Below are positions 19,887 through 27,876 of a DNA stretch of 36,325 bases, piece by piece. The translations under genes and the position numbers were made by a program. The notes beneath the pieces are model-generated. The model saw only the letters and a list, made by a program, of their open reading frames with translations, ran no database searches and was not told where the DNA came from. Within the stretch, counting starts at the first letter, position 1. Every line of letters starts with the position of its first letter. The stretch comes from Acidimicrobiia bacterium (lineage in GTDB: Bacteria; Actinomycetota; Acidimicrobiia; Acidimicrobiales; Bin134), in NCBI GenBank assembly GCA_022821445.1, contig JAJEDQ010000019.1, forward strand, positions 1 through 36,325, written 5' to 3'.

Positions 19887-21389
19887 GTGGCTGATCTCAT
19901 GGACGACTCTCCCCGGGAGGCCTGTGGGGTCGTCGGCATATATGCCCCTCATGATCCCGTCGCCCATCTGAATTATCTGGCCCTGTACGCGTTGCAGCAC
20001 CGAGGCCAGGAGTCGGCTGGCATTGCGGTGAGCGACGGAGAGAACATCACCGTGGTCAAGGACATGGGCTTGGTAGCCACCGTGTTCGACGACCGCACCC
20101 TGGCCACCCTTGAGGGGCGTCTGGGCATCGGCCACACCCGCTATTCCACCGCGGGATCGAGCTCGTGGCGCAACGCCCAGCCCGTGTACCGCAGTACCGG
20201 CGACCACCAGTTCGTGCTGGGCCACAACGGCAACCTCACCAACACCGCGAAATTGGCCGAGGAAACATCGATCTTGCCCGGCATGGTCGGCTCAGACAGC
20301 GATCTGATTGCCGAGCTGCTGGCCATCGAGATCTCGGCCGTGTCACCGTCGGATCGGGCGAAGGGACGGGTGCTCGAGCAGGCGTTGGAGCGAGTGCTGC
20401 CCCGCCTGGAGGGGGCATTCTCGCTGGTGCTGGCCGACGAGGAGCGGGTGATCGGCGTGCGCGACCCCAACGGCTTCCGCCCTTTGTGCCTGGGCCGGCT
20501 GGACCGGGGCTGGGTGCTGGCATCGGAGACACCCGCCCTCGACATCGTGGGGGCCCATTTCTTGCGGGAGCTCGCTCCGGGGGAGATGGTGGTGATCAAC
20601 GGAGAGGGCGTGCGGTCGGTGCGCCCGTTCCCCGAGGAGCGGGTGGATCCCCGGCTGTGCATCTTCGAGTTCGTGTACTTCTCCCGGCCCGACTCGGTGA
20701 TCTATGGCCAAAGCGTGCACCACGCCCGGGTGCGAATGGGGGAGATGCTGGCCAAACAGTCCCCGGTGGAAGCCGACTTGGTGATGGGAGTGCCCGAATC
20801 GGGGCTGCCCGCCGCCGAGGGATTCTCGCGGGCCAGCGGCATCCCCTACGGCCAGGGGCTGGTGAAGAACCGCTACATCGGCCGCACGTTCATTGCCCCC
20901 AGCCAGCAGATGCGGTCTATGGGGGTGCGCATGAAGCTCAACCCCCTGCGAGACAGCACCGAGGGCAACCGCCTGGTGGTGGTGGACGACTCCATTGTGC
21001 GGGGCACCACCACCAGGGCTTTGGTCACCATGCTGCGGGAGGCCGGCGCCGCCGAGGTTCACCTCCGCATCAGCTCGCCTCCCTATCGCTGGCCCTGCTA
21101 TTTCGGCATGGACACCGGCGACCGAACGGAATTGCTGGCCGCCCACCTCAGTGTGGCCGAGATGTGCGATTACGTGGGGGCCGACACGCTGGCGTTCATC
21201 GACATGGAGGGTTTGACCGAGGCCACCGGGGCGGTAGGGGCCGGATTCTGCAACGCCTGCCTCACCGGCGAATATCCGGTGGAGGTGCCGGTGGCGCCGC
21301 CCGGCTCGATCTCCTATCAGCGCAGTGCCGCGCAGTTCGCCGACGCCGACGAGGAGTCCGCCCCGTCGCTCTGGGCCACCGGCGGCTGA
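19887..21389 (+). CDS. purF: Amidophosphoribosyltransferase
   Basis: A 500-residue enzyme for the committed step, making phosphoribosylamine from PRPP and glutamine. The nucleophile cysteine is in EACGVVGIYA at residue 13, so a 12-residue propeptide is expected to be removed. The PRPP loop is in VVVDDSIVRGTTT near residue 370. Cysteines in CIFEFVYF, CYFGMDTG and CNACLTGEYP match the 4Fe-4S, oxygen-sensitive type known from Bacillus subtilis. GTG start, 28 bp after purL. Confidence 0.97.
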   Translation: MADLMDDSPREACGVVGIYAPHDPVAHLNYLALYALQHRGQESAGIAVSDGENITVVKDMGLVATVFDDRTLATLEGRLGIGHTRYSTAGSSSWRNAQPVYRSTGDHQFVLGHNGNLTNTAKLAEETSILPGMVGSDSDLIAELLAIEISAVSPSDRAKGRVLEQALERVLPRLEGAFSLVLADEERVIGVRDPNGFRPLCLGRLDRGWVLASETPALDIVGAHFLRELAPGEMVVINGEGVRSVRPFPEERVDPRLCIFEFVYFSRPDSVIYGQSVHHARVRMGEMLAKQSPVEADLVMGVPESGLPAAEGFSRASGIPYGQGLVKNRYIGRTFIAPSQQMRSMGVRMKLNPLRDSTEGNRLVVVDDSIVRGTTTRALVTMLREAGAAEVHLRISSPPYRWPCYFGMDTGDRTELLAAHLSVAEMCDYVGADTLAFIDMEGLTEATGAVGAGFCNACLTGEYPVEVPVAPPGSISYQRSAAQFADADEESAPSLWATGG

Positions 21390-21418
21390 GCTTTCGACGG
21401 AGGGGGTGGCATCCACCG

Positions 21419-22486
21419 ATGGTTGAGACCTACGAGTCGTCAGGGGTGGATATCGCCGCGGGCGAAGAGGCGGTGCAGCGCATCAAAGAGCATGTGCGCT
21501 CAACGTTTCGACCGGAGGCGATCGGCGAGATCGGCGGGTTCGGAGGGCTGTTCGACTTCACCCGTCACGGCTACAAGAAGCCGGTCTTGGTGTCGACCAC
21601 CGATGGGGTGGGGACAAAGGCGTATGTGGCTTCGGCGGCTGGGCGGTACAACACCATCGGCATCGATCTGGTGGCCATGTGCGTGGACGACCTGGTGTGC
21701 CAGGGGGCCGAGCCGCTGTTCATGTTGGACTACATATCGGTGCAGAAACTCGATCCCGATCGGATCGAGCAACTGGTAGTGGGGGTGGTGGAAGGCTGCC
21801 GCCAAGCGGGCTGCGCGCTCATCGGCGGCGAGATGGCGGAGCACCCTGCCAGGGAAGACGAATTGGACAATCAGTTTGAACTGGTGGGCTTTGCCGTGGG
21901 GGTGGTGGAGCGGTCGCGGCTGATCACCGGGGCCGACGTGCGCCCCGGCGACACGCTGATCGGGCTGCCGTCGCCCGGCTTGCGGAGCAACGGCTATTCC
22001 TTGGCCCGCCGCCTCTATTTCGAGGTGGCCAAGAGAGGATTGGACGACCCTGCCTGGGAGGGGAGCTCCCATTCGGTGGCCGAAGAGCTGCTGCTGCCGT
22101 CGGTGGTCTACGCCCCTGCGGTGCGGGACATGTTGGCCAAGGTGGAGGCCCGGGCCATCACCCATGTGACCGGCGGAGGCATTCCCGGCAATTTGGCCCG
22201 TGTGCTGCCCGACAAGGTCGATGCGGTGGTCGATCGGAGCAGTTGGGAGCAGCCGCCGGTGTTCGCTGAGTTGCAGCGCATCGGCGAGGTGCCCGACGAG
22301 GAGATGGCCAAGGTGTTCAACCTCGGGTTGGGCATGATTGTGGCGGTGCGAGACCGCGACGCCACCAAAGCCATCGACATTCTGCGAACCGGCGGGCATC
22401 GGGCGACCGTGGTGGGCGAAGTGGAGAAGGGTGACGGCCAGGTGCGTTTGGTTGGCGTACCTGAGCCGGCCGAGAGCTTGCCTTAG
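21419..22486 (+). CDS. purM: Phosphoribosylformylglycinamidine cyclo-ligase (AIR synthetase)
   Basis: A 355-residue PurM that closes the imidazole ring of AIR with ATP. It begins METYESSGVD-like (VETYESSGVDIAAGEEAV). Other motifs are VSTTDGVGTKAYVA near residue 60, CVDDLVCQGAEPLFMLDY near 87, ALIGGEMAEHP near 135 and HVTGGGIPGNLARVLP near 247. I start at ATG 21419, preceded by GGAGGGGG. A larger open frame that runs from inside purF lacks support. It is followed tail-to-tail by a P450 gene only 7 bp away. purN and purH are not in the window. Confidence 0.96.
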   Translation: MVETYESSGVDIAAGEEAVQRIKEHVRSTFRPEAIGEIGGFGGLFDFTRHGYKKPVLVSTTDGVGTKAYVASAAGRYNTIGIDLVAMCVDDLVCQGAEPLFMLDYISVQKLDPDRIEQLVVGVVEGCRQAGCALIGGEMAEHPAREDELDNQFELVGFAVGVVERSRLITGADVRPGDTLIGLPSPGLRSNGYSLARRLYFEVAKRGLDDPAWEGSSHSVAEELLLPSVVYAPAVRDMLAKVEARAITHVTGGGIPGNLARVLPDKVDAVVDRSSWEQPPVFAELQRIGEVPDEEMAKVFNLGLGMIVAVRDRDATKAIDILRTGGHRATVVGEVEKGDGQVRLVGVPEPAESLP

Positions 22487-22493
22487 GCGGGAA

Positions 22494-23780
22494 TCAGCGG
22501 TCCCGCAAAACGACTGTGCAGGGCTCTGCGGAGCGGGCGACTCCGCCGATTTGGTCGGGGCGCGGTCTGGCTTCATCGAACAGCGCCTCGAGGTGGAAGG
22601 CGTCGAAGAGCCGCTCGATCACCCGGGACATCGCGGTGACCGAGAAGGGCCGGGCCGGACAGGCGTGGGGGCCAACGCCAAAGGTGATGACCAATTCGGC
22701 GGGAAGCCCCGGGGGCGAAACCAGGCGGGGGCCCTTCCATCGGTCGGGGTCGTAGCGGTCTAAACCGGGGCCGGCTTCCATGTTGGTCAGCGGCAGGAAC
22801 GTTGCCAGCGAGGCTCCGGGGGAGACCTCGTAGGTCTGAGAGCCGTCGTCGATGGTCACGGGCTCGAGCACGGTGCGAAGCATTATGGAACGCTGGCCGA
22901 TCCGGGTGGACTCCAGCACGCAGCGCGACACCAAGTCGTGGTCTGCGTCCTGTTTGGCCCGCACTCGGGCCAGCACATCGGGATGCTGAACCAGATGGAC
23001 CAGCGACCAGCCCAGAGCCGCGAACAGGTTGGACATGGATCCGAGGTGGACCAGGATCACATCTCGGGCCACTCCGCTCAGCCGTTCGGGATCGGGGATG
23101 TCGGCCCACCGTTCGAGGATCATGTCCAGCAGGTCGCCCACTGGATTGCGGCGGGCGGCGATGGAGTCGGCCAGGATCAGCTCGGCCTTGGCCATGGCCT
23201 CGCGCTCGGCCGCCTTTCCCGACTGGGCCACCTCTTGCATCCGGGTGGGGGCCACGAATGCCTCCGACCCGTCGAGCACATCCAGCGCTTCGATCAGTTC
23301 GTCGAAGCGATCTGAGTGCAGTATCTCGCGCCCGCCCCAGCTGGCCAGTCCCAGGCGGTGGCCGAGGCGGCGGGTGAAGTCGAACAGATCGATCTCGTCG
23401 CCCAGATGCAGCTCGGAGAGCTGGATCGAGATGGCCTCCTCCAGCGCATCGAGGTAGCCGGCTACGTTGGGCCGAGTGAACAGCTCGTGCGGCAGGGTGC
23501 GCCGACCGTCGAAGAGCTCGTCGGGAAGCTTGCGGACCAGCATCTTCCAGTCGGCAATGCCCTTGCTGGCCTGCTGCTCGGGAACGGCATAGAAGTCTCG
23601 CAACCCGGCTGGCGAGAAGAGGAACAGATAGCGGTCGTCGCCGCCGTCGATCACGAAGGTATCGCCACAAGCCGATCGGGCCGCGCCGATGGCCGCCACG
23701 GTGTCGCTGACCGGCCCATCCCAAGGGAGCACGCAGTCGGCGACCGTGGGCATCGGGGTGATCAGAGGCAGTTCGGCCAT
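22494..23780 (-). CDS. Cytochrome P450 with atypical I-helix
   Basis: A 428-residue soluble P450. The haem-cysteine loop FGVGPHACPARPF is near residue 370, and the ExxR motif is ESTR near 287. The I-helix, where most P450s have (A/G)Gx(D/E)T, reads HLGSMSNLF, with Asn where the catalytic Thr usually sits; this resembles CYP7/CYP8-type enzymes that do not need the Thr. The substrate is unknown. Start ATG 23780 (MAELPLITPM) is chosen over a longer upstream frame that runs into the divergent gene. It shares a 48-bp A/T-rich divergent spacer with the next gene. No ferredoxin or reductase gene is adjacent. Confidence 0.9.
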   Translation of the reverse strand: MAELPLITPMPTVADCVLPWDGPVSDTVAAIGAARSACGDTFVIDGGDDRYLFLFSPAGLRDFYAVPEQQASKGIADWKMLVRKLPDELFDGRRTLPHELFTRPNVAGYLDALEEAISIQLSELHLGDEIDLFDFTRRLGHRLGLASWGGREILHSDRFDELIEALDVLDGSEAFVAPTRMQEVAQSGKAAEREAMAKAELILADSIAARRNPVGDLLDMILERWADIPDPERLSGVARDVILVHLGSMSNLFAALGWSLVHLVQHPDVLARVRAKQDADHDLVSRCVLESTRIGQRSIMLRTVLEPVTIDDGSQTYEVSPGASLATFLPLTNMEAGPGLDRYDPDRWKGPRLVSPPGLPAELVITFGVGPHACPARPFSVTAMSRVIERLFDAFHLEALFDEARPRPDQIGGVARSAEPCTVVLRDR

Positions 23781-23828
23781 GGATGTTGTTTTATCTGATT
23801 TGAGCTCGAAGCCTATTGTCGTTGCCTG

Positions 23829-24833
23829 ATGCCGCTCAGCAACTCTGACGAATACCTCCACAAGCCGCCGCCGGGCCGTGACGCGCTGTGGAGCGACAAC
23901 TTCTGGTTCTCGGTGTGCGACAGGGAGGCTGATGTCTATGGCATCAACCACATCCACGCCAGCCTCTCCCACGGCTACTTGCGGGCCAGTGCGTACTACG
24001 TGATCGACGGCGTGCCCGTGCAGTGGGCCTCCCGACAGCCGCTGGAGCCAGAGCCGGAGTTCTCGGTGCTGGGCGACGGCCGGGTGTCGTACTCGGTGGA
24101 GGAGCCGTTTGCCCGCTATCGCTGGCAGCTCGATGCCCCCCGCTTCGGCTTCGATCTGACTTTTGAAGACCGCTTCGGTGTGTTCGACTACAACGACTGC
24201 TTCGGGGGCAATCCGCTAGGGGCCTATGAGGGCTATGGCGGCCACTACGAGCAGGCGCTGGTGTGCCGGGGCGAACTGGAGACTCGGGGCGGGCCTCGGG
24301 CGGGGGAGCGCCGGACCATTGATTGCTGGTCACATCGGGACCACTCCTGGACGCATCGGTTCGAGCGGCCCGGCCCCTGGGACGTGCGGCACCGCCGCAC
24401 CCAGGCCGAGTCGTGGGGGCACTTCTGGCCGTCGGTGCAGCTGCCCGATCGGCATCTCAACTCCTTCGGGTGGATGAGCCCGACGCAGCCGCTGCCCGGT
24501 GACACCCCTTCGGTGGGCGGGTGGATCGGCGATGCCGGCGGAACCCGCGCGCTGCGGTCGGCCACCTGCGTACCCCGGCTGGAAGAGGACCAGCGCACCG
24601 CCATGGCCTTCGATATGGCCTTTGAGACCACAGACGGCGAGGTGCTCACCGTGCGCACCGGCCGCAAGCACGCCCACACCCGCAACGGGCTCATGCGGGA
24701 CGAGAACGACGCCGAGGTTCGCTTGGACTGCCACGAGCCGTTCTTCGATTTCGAGGTTTTGGAGACCGGCGAGCGGGGCTACGGGGTGGTGGAGTATTCA
24801 ATCCACCCGCCCTGGCCCCGGTATCGGTACTAG
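23829..24833 (+). CDS. CrtC/AttH-like (lipocalin-fold) protein of unknown substrate
   Basis: A 334-residue protein rich in Trp, Tyr, His and Asp. Segments such as NFWFSVCDREADVYG, CWSHRDHSWTHR and GHFWPSVQLPD resemble the family of carotenoid hydratase CrtC/AttH-type proteins, often found near P450 or steroid/terpenoid genes. I recall this resemblance by pattern and cannot confirm it. It has no signal peptide or membrane segments. It is divergent from the P450 gene with only 48 bp between starts, so the two may be co-regulated. Confidence 0.6.
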   Translation: MPLSNSDEYLHKPPPGRDALWSDNFWFSVCDREADVYGINHIHASLSHGYLRASAYYVIDGVPVQWASRQPLEPEPEFSVLGDGRVSYSVEEPFARYRWQLDAPRFGFDLTFEDRFGVFDYNDCFGGNPLGAYEGYGGHYEQALVCRGELETRGGPRAGERRTIDCWSHRDHSWTHRFERPGPWDVRHRRTQAESWGHFWPSVQLPDRHLNSFGWMSPTQPLPGDTPSVGGWIGDAGGTRALRSATCVPRLEEDQRTAMAFDMAFETTDGEVLTVRTGRKHAHTRNGLMRDENDAEVRLDCHEPFFDFEVLETGERGYGVVEYSIHPPWPRYRY

Positions 24834-24883
24834 ATGCTTCGCGGGCTGATGGTCGTGGGCATCATCAGCGGGAAGCTGGTCCC

Positions 24884-25777
24884 ATGAAGTGGGGCATCCA
24901 CCTGCCCCAACTCGGGCGGGCCGCCTCCCTGGAGCTGTTGGTGGAGATTGCCCAGCAAGCCGAGGCCGCCGGCTTCGACGACGTCTGGACCGCCGACCAT
25001 GTGGCCGTGCCGGTGGACTTGGAGGGGATGCCTTCGTTCTTCCCTGAGCCGGTGCCGTTGTTGTCGGCGGTGGCAGCTCATACCCAGCGGGTGGGTTTGG
25101 GCACGTCGGTGCTGATCCCCGCCTACCGGAACCCCATGCAGTTCGCCAAGCAATGGGCCACCCTCGACTGGCTGGCCCCCGGCCGCACCATCCTCGGAGT
25201 GGGCGCCGGGTGGCTGGAGCCGGAGTTCGAAGCCTGCGGCGTGCCCATGGTTAACCGGGCCCAGCGCCTCGACGACTACATTGCCGGCTGGCAGGCCGCC
25301 TGGTCGGGGGCCACTGAGTTCCAGAGCGAGTTCTTCAGCTTCACCGGCGTGCGAATCAACCCCCAACCCGCGGTGCCGATCCCAATATGGGTCGGCGGAT
25401 CATCCCCCGGCGCCCTCGGCCGAGCCGCAAGGTGCGACGGCTGGATGGGCACCTGGGCCCCACCCGAAGTCTTCGCCGAGCGCCTAGAGGTGCTGCGAGC
25501 CGAACAGATCCGCCTCGGTCGCGCCCCCGAAGACACCACCATCTCCATCCACATGGAGCTGAGACTCGGCGACCCCCTGGCCGACGCCGGCCGCTGGTCA
25601 GCAGTAGGCGACGGCTACGGCGACCGAGAAATGGTAATCGGCGACGTCGACCACGTAGCCGAAACCCTGGCCCCCTACATCGACGCCGGCCTCGAACACG
25701 TGCTGCTGGTGCCCCTCGCCCTATCGGCCGAAGAGTGGCGCAACCACGTCGACGCCCTCGCCGAACTGATCAGCTGA
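24884..25777 (+). CDS. LLM-class flavin- or F420-dependent oxidoreductase
   Basis: A 297-residue TIM-barrel enzyme of the luciferase-like monooxygenase superfamily. It begins MKWGIHLPQLGR and shows AGFDDVWTADHVAVP near residue 30, RVGLGTSVLIPAYRNP near 70, LAPGRTILGVGAGWLEPEF near 98 and IPIWVGGSSPGALGRAA near 168. These fit the F420-dependent subgroup common in Actinomycetota. The final 27 codons have a diverged second copy 860 bp downstream. Codons in the last ~130 residues favour A- and C-ending forms more than the first half. Confidence 0.88.
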   Translation: MKWGIHLPQLGRAASLELLVEIAQQAEAAGFDDVWTADHVAVPVDLEGMPSFFPEPVPLLSAVAAHTQRVGLGTSVLIPAYRNPMQFAKQWATLDWLAPGRTILGVGAGWLEPEFEACGVPMVNRAQRLDDYIAGWQAAWSGATEFQSEFFSFTGVRINPQPAVPIPIWVGGSSPGALGRAARCDGWMGTWAPPEVFAERLEVLRAEQIRLGRAPEDTTISIHMELRLGDPLADAGRWSAVGDGYGDREMVIGDVDHVAETLAPYIDAGLEHVLLVPLALSAEEWRNHVDALAELIS

Positions 25778-25810
25778 GTTCCCCTATGCAGTCGGCGCAG
25801 TCTCCGGCGA

Positions 25811-26337
25811 CTACCAAGAGGCATCCAGATCAATCTCCAGTTGGACGAGTTCCACTGCGCCGTCGGTGGCAAGTTGGCCGATCACTGAGAATCTGGGAAC
25901 GAGCATGCCTACCGCAATGGGAATCCGGTAGTCAGCACGACCGGGAAGGAGCTCTGGTAAATCATCAAGCGACACCGCAAATTGCTCGACGACGCGCAGC
26001 AATTCAAGTGATTGGAATCGGTGGTGATCCGGCTGTCAGTCAACGCCCTCCGAGCAGCCGGCAGCGATTCAAGCTGCTCGGCCTCGCGCATGGTCCGCTG
26101 GGCCTGCTGGCCCGACTGGCGCAACTCGGCTTTGAGTGCTTCGGCGGTGTCATAGGGGGTGGTCCGCCGCTTCTTCTCAGCGACGGCCTCGGCCAAGAAC
26201 CCGTCCAATTGATTGCGGGCCCGCCCAATCAGGCGCAGCCGCAGGTCCAGAGAAGCATCGTCCAATCCGGCCACGTCTACTGCATCAACGCGCACACCGG
26301 TCTTCGCATTTCCCCTGGTCAAAGTCCCAGATTCCAT
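25811..26337 (-). pseudogene. Frameshifted copy of the small divergent gene (collapsed cassette)
   Basis: From ATG 26337 the first ~75 codons match, with a few substitutions, the intact small gene at 27634-27876 (shared segments LDLRLRLIG, EKKRRTTPYDTA, ELRQSG). After about base 26040 the frame becomes cysteine-rich and unlikely (NHLNCCASSS). A different minus frame ending at 25811 reads plausibly (LLRVVEQFAVSLDDLPELLP and onward to EIDLDASW) and is blocked upstream by a TGA at 26036-26038. A single indel between ~26040 and 26000 would join them. I infer a broken gene of unknown function. Confidence 0.5.
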
Positions 26338-26530
26338 GCCACTAGTCTATTGAAGCCAGTGACAACTTCTCTGTGGCTCACATCCAGGCCTGTATCTGCT
26401 ACACAATGTCGTCATCACTTTGCGATCTTTCGAGACAAATCGAGCTGCGGTCAGGTAGATGGACGACTTCCTCGTAGACCGGGACCCCACTACGTGGTCG
26501 GCACCGGCAGGGTTTCCGTCATCGACAGCA
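26110..26530. repeat. Direct repeat, copy 1 (about 420 bp)
   Basis: Bases 26110-26530 closely match 27649-28069 in the same orientation, offset about 1,539 bp, with scattered substitutions. The repeat spans the start of a minus-strand small gene, the intervening divergent promoter region (for example ATCCAGGCCTGTATCTGCTA in both), and the first ~24 codons of the methylase gene. It shows that two copies of this cassette once existed. Confidence 0.85.
26459..26530 (+). pseudogene. Remnant: first ~24 codons of a second methylase gene
   Basis: ATG 26459 begins DDFLVDRDPTTWSAPAGFPSS after Met, nearly identical to the N-terminus of the methylase at 28003 (DNFLVDRDPTTWSAPSGFPSS). Homology stops after that, and the frame ends at a TGA seven codons later. 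The rest of the gene is missing, and the next sequence is the 5' end of a helicase gene copy. Confidence 0.75.
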
Positions 26531-26540
26531 CTGGACTGGC

Positions 26541-26634
26541 ATCACCGCAGTTGAGAAGCCGGAGCTGGCCGTCAACCGGGGCCAGGACACGGTGGCGGGG
26601 GCGCTGAACGGGTTCATTTCCCATGCCGCCACTG
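26541..26634 (+). pseudogene. Remnant: first 31 codons of a second PLD-helicase gene, start codon lost
   Basis: Bases 26541-26634 align without gaps to 33201-33294, the 5' end of the helicase gene, with about seven mismatches. The initiator ATG has become ATC (26541-26543). Homology begins at the GGC before the start codon and ends abruptly at 26634. The matching peptide segment is TAVEKPELAVNRGQDTVAG and onward. Confidence 0.8.
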
Positions 26635-26636
26635 CA

Positions 26637-26717
26637 CACGTCCTCCTAGTCCCACTAGCCCTCTCCCCCCAAGACTGGCGCCGCCACGTCGAAGCCCTCT
26701 GCGGATTGGTCAGGTAG
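26637..26717 (+). pseudogene. Remnant: last 26 codons of a second LLM oxidoreductase gene
   Basis: The frame encodes HVLLVPLALSPQDWRRHVEA and six more residues before TAG. The first ten residues are identical to the tail of the LLM gene ending at 25777, and W, R, HV and AL are also kept. At the DNA level most identical codons differ synonymously, so this is the end of an old paralogue and not a fresh duplicate. It is in frame with the preceding helicase remnant. Confidence 0.7.
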
Positions 26718-26767
26718 TTTCCCGTTCACGCATAACTGAACGGCTGGTTCTCGCGACAGACGAATCG

Positions 26768-27217
26768 TTAGGCCAAGATGGCTTTGCGGAGTGACTTCAC
26801 CGCTTGTTTGTCAGTGATCTGTTGTTGGGAAGTGTTCGGTTGAAAGACGAGTTCTTCGCTTCCGAAGCGGATGGTCATTGATGACCCTGGTTGCAGGATG
26901 CGCAGCAGATCTCCAACCGTGGTTGACGGGGTTGTAGGTAGGTGGTCTCCGTCCTCTTGGCTGTTTGCAGACTCGACAGCAATCCAACTGAGAACCAGCT
27001 CGTTCTTCTTCTGGGGTGGAGTGGCCGTAACGAGAACTCCTGAACGGAGGCCCTTGCCGTGGATGATTGAGATGGACTCGTTGAGACCGTCGTTCGGAAG
27101 AACAGGCACTATGAGCAGGTCTTCTCCTGCTCGCGAGGCCCATTCGACGAGGTGATCATCGGGGCCGCTCATAGAGGCCATCCGGCCGATGAGCTGTCGG
27201 AGGGCAATCTCGTTCAT
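26768..27217 (-). CDS. Hypothetical protein, third gene of a minus-strand operon
   Basis: A 149-residue protein starting MNEIALRQLIGRM at 27217. The middle reads EDLLIVPVLPNDGLNESIS and the C-terminal part GDLLRILQPGSSMTIRFG, suggesting a mixed alpha/beta fold, and the end is basic (KQAVKSLRKAILA). There is no signal peptide, membrane segment or recognised motif. Its ATG overlaps the stop of the preceding gene (TGATG), which shows coupling. A longer frame starting at 27247 lies inside the upstream gene and is less likely. I do not recognise the family. Confidence 0.65.
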   Translation of the reverse strand: MNEIALRQLIGRMASMSGPDDHLVEWASRAGEDLLIVPVLPNDGLNESISIIHGKGLRSGVLVTATPPQKKNELVLSWIAVESANSQEDGDHLPTTPSTTVGDLLRILQPGSSMTIRFGSEELVFQPNTSQQQITDKQAVKSLRKAILA

Positions 27218-27627
27218 CACATGATCTCCCTTGAGGCTTGGTCCCAAGCGTAATTCTTAGCCCAGGCCCAGGCCAGATCAATGTCGCGGCGGCACTCCCT
27301 GGGCACAACGTTTGCATCGTGCGCACCATCAAGATGGTGTACGTGCACGAATCGGTGGGAGGTGTCGATTCTCACCAGATCTTCCCACCGGCCGCCATCT
27401 CGGCTGACTTGGAGTATCACCGCAAAGTCTACAAGTTGTCCGTTTGATTCAAGTCTGGTCTCCCGCTGCACTATCTGTGCGCTGACCGAGGCATCGGAGG
27501 ATGGCACATGGCTGATCACTTTTGTCGGATGCCGAAGGTCTTCACGAGGCGGCAACTCGGACAAGTCTGGCTTAGGTGATATCTCCAAGGACGGAAGCCG
27601 GTCTTGCCTCGACGGACGTTTTGTCAT
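27217..27627 (-). CDS. Hypothetical protein, second gene of the operon
   Basis: A 136-residue protein. The first ~45 residues are proline- and charge-rich and probably disordered. The C-terminal ~90 residues look folded: QLVDFAVILQVSRDGGRWED, then VRIDTSHRFVHVHHLDG and a helical end DIDLAWAWAKNYAWDQ. The pattern of a strand carrying the substrate-like R-DT-H-F-H segment recalls short domain-of-unknown-function proteins of toxin-antitoxin-like pairs, but this is only a resemblance. Start ATG 27627 is 6 bases after the stop of the first gene, and its TGA overlaps the next ATG. Confidence 0.6.
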   Translation of the reverse strand: MTKRPSRQDRLPSLEISPKPDLSELPPREDLRHPTKVISHVPSSDASVSAQIVQRETRLESNGQLVDFAVILQVSRDGGRWEDLVRIDTSHRFVHVHHLDGAHDANVVPRECRRDIDLAWAWAKNYAWDQASREIM

Positions 27628-27633
27628 TGTCGA

Positions 27634-27876
27634 CTAATGGCCCAATGGGCCCGACTGGCGCAGTTCAGTCGTCAGTGTGTTGGCCGTGTCATAGGGGGTG
27701 GTCCGCCGCTTTTTCTCAGCGACGACCTCAGCCAAGAACCCGTCCAGGTGGTTGCATGCCTGCCCAATCAGGCGCAGCCGCAAGTCCAGGGAAACGTCAT
27801 CCAACCCGGCCACGTCTACCGTATCGACGCGCACACAGGCCTTCGCATTTCCCCTGGTCAAAGCCCCAGATTCCAT
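27634..27876 (-). CDS. Small hypothetical protein, first gene of the operon, divergent from the methylase
   Basis: An 80-residue protein. The N-terminus MESGALTRGNAK is followed by VRVDTVDVAGLDD and helical LDLRLRLIG, with a basic EKKRRTT segment. Two copies of its 5' half exist in the window, this intact one and the broken one at 25811-26337, so it travels with the methylase cassette. The copy here may itself be shortened: homology with the other copy ends just after ELRQSG, six codons before the stop. Function unknown. The 126-bp spacer to the methylase ATG is conserved in both copies and probably holds divergent promoters. Confidence 0.5.
   Translation of the reverse strand: MESGALTRGNAKACVRVDTVDVAGLDDVSLDLRLRLIGQACNHLDGFLAEVVAEKKRRTTPYDTANTLTTELRQSGPLGH

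Noticed and set aside
20165-22486. 773-codon frame covering purF and purM
   Set aside because: Only its last 355 residues match PurM. The first part is out-of-frame reading of purF.
25387-26607. 406-codon plus frame across the end of the LLM gene and the remnant region
   Set aside because: It begins inside the LLM gene in the wrong frame, is Arg/Pro-rich, and crosses remnants that belong to other frames.
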